Both the position numbers and the translations under genes were made by a program. Below, piece by piece: positions 1-8,824 of a DNA stretch of 64,000 bases. The DNA is from Alphaproteobacteria bacterium (GTDB lineage Bacteria; Pseudomonadota; Alphaproteobacteria; Caulobacterales; Hyphomonadaceae), in contig JAHJSB010000024.1 of the NCBI GenBank assembly GCA_018830285.1, positions 46,461 to 110,460 of the forward strand. The letters run 5' to 3'. The notes under the pieces are model-generated. The model did not search any database, was not told where the DNA came from, and saw only the letters and a program-made list of their open reading frames with translations. Each line of letters starts with the position of its first letter. The stretch's first letter is position 1.

Positions 1-1407
1 CGCTTGCACCGTCTCACCGGCCTTGGCCGCGACGAAATTGGCAATGAAGCCAAGGGCTTGTCCGACAAGATCGCCGACCTGCTCGATATCCTGCGGTCGC
101 GCCCGCGTATCCGCGAGATCATCAAGGCCGAACTCAACGACGTGAAAGAGAAGTTCGCCGTTCCGCGTCGCTCCGCATTCGCGATGGGCGGCATCGACAT
201 GGAAGACGAGGACCTTATCGAGGTCGAGGACATGGTCGTCACCGTCACCCATGGCGGCTATGTGAAGCGTACGCCGCTCTCGACCTACCGGACCCAGCAT
301 CGTGGCGGCAAAGGCCGTTCGGGCATGTCGATGAAGGACGAGGATTTCGTGGTCAAGCTGTTCTCGGCGACGACCCATACCGAGATCCTGTTCTTCTCCT
401 CGGCCGGCATGGTCTACAAGGAGAAGGTCTGGCGCCTGCCTGTCGGCGGGCCGAACTCGCGCGGCAAGGCGCTGGTCAACATCTTCCCGCTGGCCGCCGA
501 CGAGCGCATCGAAAGCGTCATGCCCCTTCCGGATGACGAAACGGCACACGAAGTGCTCGACCTCATGTTCGCCACCCGCTCCGGCACTGTCCGCCGCAAC
601 AAGCTGGCAGACTTCACCCGCGTCAACCGCAACGGCAAGATCGCCATGAAGCTCGACGAGGGCGACGGTATCGTTTCGGTCAAGATCTGCTCCGAACGCG
701 ACGACATCCTGCTCACCACAGCGCTCGGCCAGTGCATCCGCTTCCGGGTGACAGACGTGCGCGTGTTTGCCGGGCGCAACTCGACCGGCGTGCGCGGCAT
801 CCGCCTTGGCGCCAAGGACGAAGTGATCTCGATGGGCATCCTGCGCCATGTCGATGCCTCGTCGGAAGAGGCGCGCGCCTATCTCAAGCATGCTTCGGCC
901 ATGCGCCGGGCCGCGACAGGCGAAGAAGAGGAAATCAGCGAGGACGATGCTGACGAAGCCATCGCCGAAACAGCGCTGAGCGCCGAGCGGATTGCCGAAC
1001 TGGGCGCCGCTGAGGAATTCATCCTCACGATTGCCAATGACGGCATGGGCAAACGCTCGTCTGCCTATGATTACCGAACCACGGGACGCGGCGGCAAAGG
1101 CCTCGTCGCCCAGAACATCTGGGGCCGGGACAAGAAACAGGGGCCAACCAAGCAGGTGTCGCAGTCCTTCCCGGTCAATGATGGCGATCAGGTCATGCTC
1201 GTCACCGATGCCGGCCAGCTGATCCGCACGCCGGTCGACCAGATCCGCATCGCGGGTCGCTCCACGGGCGGCGTCTGGGTCCTGCGCACGGCCGAGGGCG
1301 AGCACGTTGTTTCTGTTGCGCGTCTTGTAGAAGACGCTGAAACCGATATGGATGAGGCTGACAATGGTGGTCCGGTGGAAACCGGCACACCTGACCCACA
1401 AGAATAG
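1..1407 (+). CDS. gyrA: DNA gyrase subunit A, C-terminal part (5' end outside window)
   Basis: Reading frame open from base 1; GyrA C-terminal beta-pinwheel repeats (VTVTHGGYVKRTPLSTYRTQHRGGKG, RGGKGLVAQNIW, TDAGQLIRTPVDQIRIAGRSTGGV). Confidence 0.95.
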   Translation, partial: RLHRLTGLGRDEIGNEAKGLSDKIADLLDILRSRPRIREIIKAELNDVKEKFAVPRRSAFAMGGIDMEDEDLIEVEDMVVTVTHGGYVKRTPLSTYRTQHRGGKGRSGMSMKDEDFVVKLFSATTHTEILFFSSAGMVYKEKVWRLPVGGPNSRGKALVNIFPLAADERIESVMPLPDDETAHEVLDLMFATRSGTVRRNKLADFTRVNRNGKIAMKLDEGDGIVSVKICSERDDILLTTALGQCIRFRVTDVRVFAGRNSTGVRGIRLGAKDEVISMGILRHVDASSEEARAYLKHASAMRRAATGEEEEISEDDADEAIAETALSAERIAELGAAEEFILTIANDGMGKRSSAYDYRTTGRGGKGLVAQNIWGRDKKQGPTKQVSQSFPVNDGDQVMLVTDAGQLIRTPVDQIRIAGRSTGGVWVLRTAEGEHVVSVARLVEDAETDMDEADNGGPVETGTPDPQE

Positions 1408-1423
1408 GCAACAGGGGGCGCCA

Positions 1424-1921
1424 GTGCATCGTATCGGACTTTACCCGGGAACATTCGATCCCCCGACCAATGGGCATATCGATATTTTCGGACGGGCAAT
1501 GAAACTCGTCGATACATTGGTCATTGGCGTGGCGATCAACGAAGCCAAGAAGCCGCTTTTCTCGCTCGAAGAGCGCGTAAACATGGTCAAGGCCGAATGC
1601 GCCCATTTCAACGGGCCCGGGCTCGCTGAAGTGAAGGTCATGCCGATGCATGGCCTGCTCATGAAGTTTGCCGAAGCGTGCGGCGCGCAGATGATCCTGC
1701 GCGGACTTCGGGCCGTTCAGGACTTCGAATACGAATTCCAGATGACGGCGATGAACGAGCAACTGAATCCCGACATTGAAACCGTGTTCCTGATGGCCGA
1801 TGTTAGGCACCAGGCGGTCGCATCGCGGCTCGTGAAGGAAATTGCGAGCCTCGGCGGCGATATATCGCCTTTTGTTAGCCCTGACGTGAAACGCGCCCTC
1901 ATGGAGAAATACGGTAAATGA
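1424..1921 (+). CDS. coaD: Pantetheine-phosphate adenylyltransferase
   Basis: MHRIGLYPGTFDPPTNGHIDI nucleotidyltransferase motif; GTG start at 1424 in frame with the 1352..1921 ORF. Confidence 0.93.
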   Translation: MHRIGLYPGTFDPPTNGHIDIFGRAMKLVDTLVIGVAINEAKKPLFSLEERVNMVKAECAHFNGPGLAEVKVMPMHGLLMKFAEACGAQMILRGLRAVQDFEYEFQMTAMNEQLNPDIETVFLMADVRHQAVASRLVKEIASLGGDISPFVSPDVKRALMEKYGK

Positions 1922-2823
1922 AGCTCGCAACTTTGGTGGTGGCCGCCTCCGCCCTTTCGCTGGGCCTGATGTCGCACGCGGATACGCCGACTCCGGTTGC
2001 GGCTGACGAGGCCGCTACCGCCCCGGCGATGACGGTCGAAGCGGCGAAGGCCGACACCGTAAACTGGCGCGCGGTTGACCCGGAACGCCTGTTCATCTTC
2101 AAAACCAACAAGGGCCGCGTCCTGATCGAGGCCTTTCCCGAAGTTGCGCCCAAGCACTACGCCCAGTTTACCGCGATCATCCGATCGGGTGATCTCGACG
2201 GCACCAGTTTCCACCGGGTGATCAATGGCTTCATGGCGCAGGGCGGCGACATTTTCGCGCTCAAGGGCCGCGAATCCGGCCTGCCGGATATTCCGGGCGA
2301 GTTCACTTTCCGCCGCAACCCGGTCGAAATGCCTCTCGATTCCAGCTTTGGCCCGCTCGATTCCGCCAAGAACGGTTATGTGAACGGCTTCCCGATGGTG
2401 ACGCAGGCCTCGTTTTTCGCTGAAATGTCCATGGACGGCATGGTCGAAAGCTGGATCCCGCATTGCCGCGGCGTCGTATCGACCGCCCGCACGTCGGATC
2501 CAAATTCCGCCAATTCGCAATTCTTCCTGATGCGTGACACCTCGCACCATCTCGACAAGGAATACACGGCCTGGGGCCGCGTCGTTGAAGGCGAAGATGT
2601 CGTTCTCGCCATCAAGGCCGGCAAGGATGCGCTGAATGGCGAAGTCGCCCTTCCAGACGTCCTGATGTCGGCACAGGTCGCCGCCGACCTGCCCAAGGCA
2701 GAGCGCCCCAACGTCTGGGTCGAACGCACGGACGGGCCCGTCTTCACGGCGAGTATCGCCGATGTCGCCGAAGGCCTGGACGTGTGTGAACGTCCGTCGG
2801 TTGCAGCCGTCGTCGAACACTAG
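1918..2823 (+). CDS. Cyclophilin-type peptidyl-prolyl cis-trans isomerase with signal peptide
   Basis: FHRVINGFMAQGGD and ANSQFFLM cyclophilin motifs; ATGA overlap with coaD; N-terminal hydrophobic leader. Confidence 0.88.
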   Translation: MKLATLVVAASALSLGLMSHADTPTPVAADEAATAPAMTVEAAKADTVNWRAVDPERLFIFKTNKGRVLIEAFPEVAPKHYAQFTAIIRSGDLDGTSFHRVINGFMAQGGDIFALKGRESGLPDIPGEFTFRRNPVEMPLDSSFGPLDSAKNGYVNGFPMVTQASFFAEMSMDGMVESWIPHCRGVVSTARTSDPNSANSQFFLMRDTSHHLDKEYTAWGRVVEGEDVVLAIKAGKDALNGEVALPDVLMSAQVAADLPKAERPNVWVERTDGPVFTASIADVAEGLDVCERPSVAAVVEH

Positions 2824-2854
2824 CCGCCAGGCGCCTTCAGCGGGCACAGTGAGC

Positions 2855-3919
2855 ATGATGCCCGTGAACCTCGCCGACTTTCATTTTGACCTGCCCGAGC
2901 AGCTGATCGCGTTGCGACCCGCCGACCCGCAGGATTCTGCGCGGCTGCTGGTCGTGCATGGCGACGGCCGGATTGAAGATGCCAGCATCCGCGACCTGCC
3001 GCGCTATCTCTCGCCCGGCGATGTGCTCGTGTTCAATGATACGCGTGTCCTGCCAGCGGCCTTGAAGGGCGTGCGACCGGCGCGCGACGAGGCGGGCGCC
3101 GATGTTGCCTGTGACGTGAACCTGGTCGAACGCGTGGACGACCATACGTGGCGCGCGCTCGCCCGGCCCGGCAAGCGCCTGAAGCCCGGTGACACGATCC
3201 GCTTCGCCGAGGGCTTTTCGGCCACGATCACGCAGCGCATCGACGGTGGCGAGATCGAACTCGCGTTCTCGCTGTCCGGCCCGGAACTGGAACAGGCGCT
3301 CGACGCGCATGGCGCCATGCCGCTGCCGCCGTATATCGCGCGTCGCCGCCCTGCCGATGCGCGTGACCGGGAGACATACCAGACCAGTTTTGCTGGCGAG
3401 GACGCCGCCTCGGTCGCCGCGCCCACGGCTGGCCTGCACTTTACGCCGCGTCTTCTGTCGGAACTCGATACCGCCGGCCTGCAGCGCGAGACGGTTCGGT
3501 TGCATGTTGGTCTCGGTACGTTCAAGCCGCTCGAAGACGCGCAGATCGAAGCGAACCGTCTGCACGCCGAATGGCGCCGGCTCACATCGGAAGCCGCAGC
3601 CCGTCTCAATGCCGCCCGTTCCGCTGGACACCGGTGTGTGCCTGTTGGCACAACGGCCATGCGCACACTGGAAAGCTGCACTACACCAGCCGGCACGCTC
3701 GCGCCTGCCACCGGCCCAACGGATATCTTCCTGAAGCCCGGCGACGCCGTGCGCGCCACCGACGCCCTTGTCACCAATTTTCACTTGCCGGGATCCAGCT
3801 TGTTCATGCTGGTCTGCGCACTGATGGGTACGGATGTGATGCAGGCGGCCTATGCCCACGCCATCGCGTCCGGGTATCGCTTCTATTCCTACGGCGATGC
3901 CTGCCTGCTGCTGCCCTGA
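2855..3919 (+). CDS. queA: S-adenosylmethionine:tRNA ribosyltransferase-isomerase
   Basis: FHFDLPEQLIALRPADPQDSARLLVV, DVLVFNDTRVLPAAL, APTAGLHFT, VGTTAMRTLES, NFHLPGSSLFMLV. Confidence 0.95.
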   Translation: MMPVNLADFHFDLPEQLIALRPADPQDSARLLVVHGDGRIEDASIRDLPRYLSPGDVLVFNDTRVLPAALKGVRPARDEAGADVACDVNLVERVDDHTWRALARPGKRLKPGDTIRFAEGFSATITQRIDGGEIELAFSLSGPELEQALDAHGAMPLPPYIARRRPADARDRETYQTSFAGEDAASVAAPTAGLHFTPRLLSELDTAGLQRETVRLHVGLGTFKPLEDAQIEANRLHAEWRRLTSEAAARLNAARSAGHRCVPVGTTAMRTLESCTTPAGTLAPATGPTDIFLKPGDAVRATDALVTNFHLPGSSLFMLVCALMGTDVMQAAYAHAIASGYRFYSYGDACLLLP

Positions 3920-3920
3920 T

Positions 3921-3954
3921 AAAAAAATCCCCACGCCTCGGCGCGGGGATTTTT
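3921..3954. terminator. Bidirectional intrinsic terminator between convergent genes
   Basis: AAAAAATCCCC-ACGCCTCGGCGC-GGGGATTTTT hairpin with A/T tracts on both sides, between queA (+) and the 3974 gene (-). Confidence 0.85.
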
Positions 3955-3973
3955 CGATCGGGCCAGATGTTAC

Positions 3974-4381
3974 CTAGCGTATACGGACGACAACGCGGGC
4001 ATCCTTCGCCTCGTATTTACGGCCACGATCATCATGGCAGAACGTGGAATCGTAGCGGACACGCTCACCGTCTTCCCATGTGTACTGGAAGGAATCGTAG
4101 CAATCATATCCGTTGTAGCGGGCGTTCCACGTCTGGTCGCGCCGCACTTCATGGCGCGTATGCCAGCGGTCGGATTCATAGCCTTCATACACGTAGTGCT
4201 GGTGCGAATGGCGTGCGTGTGGATCGTCGGTGCGAACACCCACGCGGGCATCCACGTCTGTTTCGACGTCAACACCGACGCCGAGACCCAGACCCAGTTG
4301 GGCAGTGGCGGGCAGGATGGCGATGCTCGAGCCGATGCCTAGTGCACCTATAATTGCGATATGTTTCAGGGACTTAATCAT
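3974..4381 (-). CDS. Hypothetical secreted protein
   Basis: Start MIKSLKHIAIIGALGIGSSIAILPATAQ (signal peptide); internal start preferred over the longer ORF. Confidence 0.65.
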   Translation of the reverse strand: MIKSLKHIAIIGALGIGSSIAILPATAQLGLGLGVGVDVETDVDARVGVRTDDPHARHSHQHYVYEGYESDRWHTRHEVRRDQTWNARYNGYDCYDSFQYTWEDGERVRYDSTFCHDDRGRKYEAKDARVVVRIR

Positions 4382-4446
4382 TGTCAGCTCCTTGGTGTTG
4401 CGCCCAAAGAACGGTTGGGCTTCCACAAGGTTCCTGACTGCGTTTG

Positions 4447-4935
4447 CTAAGCCTTGGCCGCCAGTGCCCCTGGTCCGCGCAGCTCTTCCATCGTGCGGAT
4501 CGCCTTGGCTGCCGTGATACGGGCCAGGTGCCGGCCCTTCTCGTCGCGCCAGTCGGCTTCCACCAGGCCGGTCGTCTTGCCGCGGCTGACGAGGCGGCCT
4601 TCGATCGTAATCAGGCCGTGCGGCACCGGGCGCAGGATTCGTGTCTGCAATTCCATCGTTGTGAACCACTCGCCGTCTTCCAGCGCGCTGGCCATCGTCA
4701 TCGACACGATATGATCGGACAGGCCCGCCACCCAGCCTCCGAAGACGCGCCCCTCGTTGATGTCGCGTGAGCCGTCATTTGGCCATTCATAAAGGGTGTG
4801 GCCGTAAGAAACCTCTTTCAGCCAGAGGTCGGGCCGGATGCCGAGATTCTTGATACCGGGCGGGAAGTTCCAGGTGCCGTTTTTCAGGCGGGCGAAGAAT
4901 TCTGACTGCTGGGTGGAAAGTTCGGTACGGCTCAT
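4447..4935 (-). CDS. PaaI-like hotdog-fold thioesterase
   Basis: EGRVFGGWVAGLSDHIVSMTMASALEDGEWFTTMELQTRILRPV hotdog pattern. Confidence 0.75.
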   Translation of the reverse strand: MSRTELSTQQSEFFARLKNGTWNFPPGIKNLGIRPDLWLKEVSYGHTLYEWPNDGSRDINEGRVFGGWVAGLSDHIVSMTMASALEDGEWFTTMELQTRILRPVPHGLITIEGRLVSRGKTTGLVEADWRDEKGRHLARITAAKAIRTMEELRGPGALAAKA

Positions 4936-5303
4936 GCGAGGCGGGCTCCGTTGGGTACGTTAGTGTCGGGCGAGAACATCACGATGGCGCCGTCTGCATC
5001 GGGAAACCCGAGCGTCAGCACTTCCGACATGAACTTGCCGATCTGGCGGGGCGGGAAATTGACGACGGCGGCAACCTGTTTGCCGACCAGCGCCTCGGGT
5101 GTGTAATGCACCGTGACCTGCGCTGAACTTTTCTTCACGCCAACGCCCGCACCGAAATCGATCATCAGCCGCAAGGCGGGCTTGTGGGCGCCGTCCAGCG
5201 GGGCGGCTTCAAGGATCGTTCCGATACGGATGTCGATTTCGCGGAAGGTGGCGAAATCGGTTGGCGCCGCAACTGGAGAGTTCGGTTCGTCAGTCAGGTG
5301 CAT
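4932..5303 (-). CDS. csaA: CsaA-type tRNA-binding protein
   Basis: DIRIGTILEAAP...LMIDFG..VGVKKSSAQVT...VNFPPRQIGKFMSEVLTLGF.DADG.IVMFSPD typical of EMAP/CsaA domain. Confidence 0.85.
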   Translation of the reverse strand: MHLTDEPNSPVAAPTDFATFREIDIRIGTILEAAPLDGAHKPALRLMIDFGAGVGVKKSSAQVTVHYTPEALVGKQVAAVVNFPPRQIGKFMSEVLTLGFPDADGAIVMFSPDTNVPNGARLA

Positions 5304-5310
5304 CTCGGGT

Positions 5311-6075
5311 TCAGCACGTCGCGCCGCCATCGACGACCATCATCTGGCCGGTCATGTAGGCACCCGCTGCCGAGGCGAGGTAAACGGCCGCACCGGCGAT
5401 TTCGACCGGCTCGCCGATCCGCGCCATCGGCGTGCCCGACAGGGCGCTTTTGAGGTTTTTCGGGTCTTCCCAGAGAGCGCGCGCGAAATCGGTGCGGATC
5501 AGGCCCGGCGCGATACAGTTCACGCGGATATTGTCCTTGCCGTATTCGGTGGCCAGGTTGCGGGCGAGCTGGAAGTCAGCCGCTTTCGAGATGTTGTACG
5601 CCCCGATGATCGGTGAACCGCGCAGGCCGCCAATCGATGAGACGAGGATGATCGCGCCGTCCTTGCGCTCGCGCATTTGCGGCATGCACATCTGGATCAG
5701 CCAGTGGTTCGAGATGATGTTGTTCTGGAGGACTTTCTCGAACTGGTCATCTGTGATGCCTTCCATCGGGCCGTAATAAGGGTTGGCGGCCGCGTTGCAG
5801 ACAACCACATCGACCTTGCCGAACGCCTTGTTCGTCGCGTCGACCATCGCCTGCAATTCGTTCTTGGACGAGATGTTTGCGGGTACGGCAATCGCGGTGC
5901 CGTCGCCATGCTTCTTGTTGATCGCGTCGGCGACTTCCTGGCAGGGGCCGGGCTTGCGCGAGGAGATCGTCACCTTGGCGCCCTGATCGGCCATGGCCTC
6001 GGCAATCGCCCGGCCGATGCCGCGCGAAGATCCTGTAATGATGGCTGATTTTCCGGATAGATCAAACAGGCTCAT
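5311..6075 (-). CDS. SDR family oxidoreductase
   Basis: ITGSSRGIGRAIAEAMA (Rossmann), NAAANPYYG, VSSIGG...YNISKAA. Confidence 0.92.
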   Translation of the reverse strand: MSLFDLSGKSAIITGSSRGIGRAIAEAMADQGAKVTISSRKPGPCQEVADAINKKHGDGTAIAVPANISSKNELQAMVDATNKAFGKVDVVVCNAAANPYYGPMEGITDDQFEKVLQNNIISNHWLIQMCMPQMRERKDGAIILVSSIGGLRGSPIIGAYNISKAADFQLARNLATEYGKDNIRVNCIAPGLIRTDFARALWEDPKNLKSALSGTPMARIGEPVEIAGAAVYLASAAGAYMTGQMMVVDGGATC

Positions 6076-6132
6076 GGCGCCGCTCCCTCGTGTTTTATGT
6101 CTGGGATGAGGGTAAGGTCTGACGCGCCCTGC

Positions 6133-6151
6133 CGCTAGGGGTTACCTAGCG
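6133..6151. repeat. Perfect 7-bp inverted repeat
   Basis: CGCTAGG-GGTTA-CCTAGCG between two minus-strand genes. Confidence 0.6.
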
Positions 6152-6202
6152 AAAGGCGGGAATTAGGTGACGTCGGGTGTTTTGTGCGGATGCGCCGGGC
6201 GC

Positions 6203-7864
6203 CTAGGTCAGCAGGCTCCATTCCTCGGCCAGGATTTCCGCGAGGCGTTCGGTACGTTTGCGCACGACTTCCGGCGTCCAGGCGTCCTGGTCCATCAGGT
6301 CGCGGGTCAGGGCAAAATCGGCGCCGCCGCCGCCATTGAAATAGACTTCCTTCTTGGCGCGATAGTCGAGCCGGTCGGCCTTCTGGTTCACCTTGTTTGT
6401 CAACAGCACGAAATTGCCGAGCGTGTCGCATTGCTCGCGGCGCTTGGCCGGGTCCGGCCATGTAACCATCCAGTGGCTGTCCTCGTGCACATTGCGCGGC
6501 AGGACATGCTCGACCGTCGCGTCCGATTCCGGGGGTATGGTGAAGCCGCCATCAAGCGCTGCATTGAGCCGCAGCGCCATGGCGCGTCTCTGGCCGAATG
6601 TCGCAAACCGGCCCAGCAGGCGCTCGAGCACCTTGCGGGCTTCGTCCTTCGAGATCGCAAAAGGTCCGTTTTTCGCGAGCAGCGTGCGTTCATTGGTCAC
6701 CGCGTCGCTGACCTTGTTGAAGCGCTTGTTGCGCTGGTCCTTGTCGTGGAGCACCAGCTGGATGACGTAGCCGAGACGTTCGAGGCCGGTAAAGAATTGC
6801 GGTGCGATGGGGGAATCGATCCCACGCTCGACGAGAAACTTGAGGGCAGGCGCACGCCAGCTCTGTTGCTCCAACGCGCGCAACTGGTTGAGCTTGTCGG
6901 CGACAAGGGCGGCGTTCGGGCCGTCGGTCACTTTGGCGGTCGTGATCTGCCGATAGGCGGCGACATAGTTCGGCAGCATGTCGTCAAGGAATTTGCGTGG
7001 GTCGATTTTAGACAGGACGGCCTTCTGGAAACCCGCGACGAGATCGCCCTTGGGCGAGCGGTCATGGATCGCGCGGATCTGGCGCAACAGGTCGTCAAAG
7101 GCGCCGCCGCCGAGAATGGCCTCGTGTTCGGCCCAGCGTTCGGCATAGGTATTGGCTTCCTTGACCGAAAACTTTGCTTTCTGGAACAGCTCGGTCTTGA
7201 TGATGTCGTGTGCGTCGGGTTCCTTGCCGCGCGTGTTGAGCACCCTGAACACCTTGAATCCCTGGTCCTTGTCGTTCACGACGACCCGGACCAGCGCGCA
7301 ACCAGTGACAACTGTATCGGTGAGGGCGCGGCGACGCTCGTCCGGCATCTGCTTCAGCTCCTTCAACAGGGCACTCGCGTTTCCAACCATGCGTTGCTGG
7401 CTGTCGCTTTCGCCCGGCTCGTTCCGGAGCGTCTTTGTTGCGCCAAGGCGCTGGATGGTGTCGCGGAAAAACGCGCCGTCCATATAGTTCAGCGTCAGGC
7501 GCCAGTTGGCCGCTTCTCCAAGCATCGGACGCGCATCATCGGCAATCATGGCGTGCAGCGCTGCGGCGCGCTCCAAGTCAGGTTCGAGGTCTCGAAGAAC
7601 GGCCAGCAGGATGGTCAAGGTGGTCAGGCGCTGCTGCCCGTCGACAATCTCCACCATTCCGGACTCGGCGCCATTCACAAGAACGATCGCGCCTATGAAA
7701 TGCGGGATGCTGCTATCGGTTGCTTCGGCAAGGTCGCCGAGCAGGTCGAGGGCTTCGCGCTCTCCCCACGAATAACTACGCTGGTAGGGCGGCATGCACA
7801 GGCGTTCTCCCTGTCCGAATAAACCGCTTAGCGAGCTCTCCTGAGCTCGTACGCCTAGGTCCAT
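6203..7864 (-). CDS. DUF262 and DUF1524 (HNH) domain protein, GmrSD-like
   Basis: N-terminal PPYQRSYSW..EIVDGQQRLTTLTILLAVL (DUF262); C-terminal TVEHVLPRN...LGNFVLLTNKVNQKADRLDYRAKKEVY (DUF1524 HNH). Confidence 0.85.
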   Translation of the reverse strand: MDLGVRAQESSLSGLFGQGERLCMPPYQRSYSWGEREALDLLGDLAEATDSSIPHFIGAIVLVNGAESGMVEIVDGQQRLTTLTILLAVLRDLEPDLERAAALHAMIADDARPMLGEAANWRLTLNYMDGAFFRDTIQRLGATKTLRNEPGESDSQQRMVGNASALLKELKQMPDERRRALTDTVVTGCALVRVVVNDKDQGFKVFRVLNTRGKEPDAHDIIKTELFQKAKFSVKEANTYAERWAEHEAILGGGAFDDLLRQIRAIHDRSPKGDLVAGFQKAVLSKIDPRKFLDDMLPNYVAAYRQITTAKVTDGPNAALVADKLNQLRALEQQSWRAPALKFLVERGIDSPIAPQFFTGLERLGYVIQLVLHDKDQRNKRFNKVSDAVTNERTLLAKNGPFAISKDEARKVLERLLGRFATFGQRRAMALRLNAALDGGFTIPPESDATVEHVLPRNVHEDSHWMVTWPDPAKRREQCDTLGNFVLLTNKVNQKADRLDYRAKKEVYFNGGGGADFALTRDLMDQDAWTPEVVRKRTERLAEILAEEWSLLT

Positions 7865-7974
7865 TTCAATTCCCCTATACAGCTCTATTCCCTAGCCCTT
7901 GCCAAACCCCATCACAACGCGGGATGAACCGTTGGCAATGTGTTTGGGCAAAAGTGTGACGGGAGAGTAACGGT

Positions 7975-8808
7975 ATGCGTCTTGTGAGATTTGAAATTGA
8001 GGGCGTGACACGCTTCGGCGCCTTGCGGGCCGACTCTGTCGTCCCGCTTGTTGGCGACACGATGGCGGCTGCATTGAAGGCCGAAGCGTCGGGCGATCCT
8101 GTCCCCTTGAGTGAAGTCACCCTGCTTGCGCCGGTCGCGAAGCCGGGCAAGATTCTCGGTATCGGCGTCAACTATGCGGCGCATGCCGCAGAGAGTGTCA
8201 GCTTCATCGATACGAAGAAACCTGACGTCCAGAAATGGTTCAACAAACAGGTGACCGCGGTGAACGGCCCCTATGCCGACGTCCACTTGCCCAAGGTGTC
8301 CGAACAACTCGACTATGAAGGCGAACTCGTCGTGATCATCGGCAAGCATGGTCGCCACGTACCGCGCGAGCGCGCGTTCGAGATCGTTGCTGGCGTGACC
8401 ATCGGTTGCGACTATTCGGTGCGCGACTGGCAACGCGCCAGCCAGACCATGATCATGGGCAAGGGGTTCGACACCCATGCGGTATTCGGCCCCGCCATTG
8501 TCACCCTGGACGAGATCGATGACCTGTCCGCACTCGAGCTGCGCACGTTCGTCAATGGAGAGTCGCGCCAGGTCGGATACGTTCGCGACCAGATCCACGA
8601 CATCGCCGCACAGATAGCGCATCTCACGGCGGCGTTCACGCTGGAGCCGGGCGATGTGATCTTCACCGGCACCCCGGCCGGGGTCGGGGCCGGCCACACG
8701 CCGCCGAAATGGTTGAAAGTAGGTGATCGTGTCCGCGTCGAAATCGACTGTCTTGGTTTCATTGAGAACGAAATCGTAAGGGAACCGGGTGAGATCGTCA
8801 TCTGGTAG
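7975..8808 (+). CDS. Fumarylacetoacetate hydrolase family protein
   Basis: ILGIGVNYAAHAAE, DYEGELVVIIGK, GVTIGCDYSVRDWQ, LEPGDVIFTGTPAGVG. Confidence 0.92.
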   Translation: MRLVRFEIEGVTRFGALRADSVVPLVGDTMAAALKAEASGDPVPLSEVTLLAPVAKPGKILGIGVNYAAHAAESVSFIDTKKPDVQKWFNKQVTAVNGPYADVHLPKVSEQLDYEGELVVIIGKHGRHVPRERAFEIVAGVTIGCDYSVRDWQRASQTMIMGKGFDTHAVFGPAIVTLDEIDDLSALELRTFVNGESRQVGYVRDQIHDIAAQIAHLTAAFTLEPGDVIFTGTPAGVGAGHTPPKWLKVGDRVRVEIDCLGFIENEIVREPGEIVIW

Positions 8809-8824
8809 ACTGGAGCTTCCTTGC

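Noticed and set aside
1717-2856. 379-aa minus-strand ORF across coaD and cyclophilin
   Set aside because: Spans two well-supported plus-strand genes; no domain recognised.
4402-4421. GCCCAA-N-TTGGGC hairpin upstream of the secreted-protein gene as a terminator
   Set aside because: No T-tract on either strand; too weak to call.
6167-7822. 551-aa plus-strand ORF opposite the DUF262 gene
   Set aside because: Antisense mirror; the minus-strand frame carries both domain motifs.
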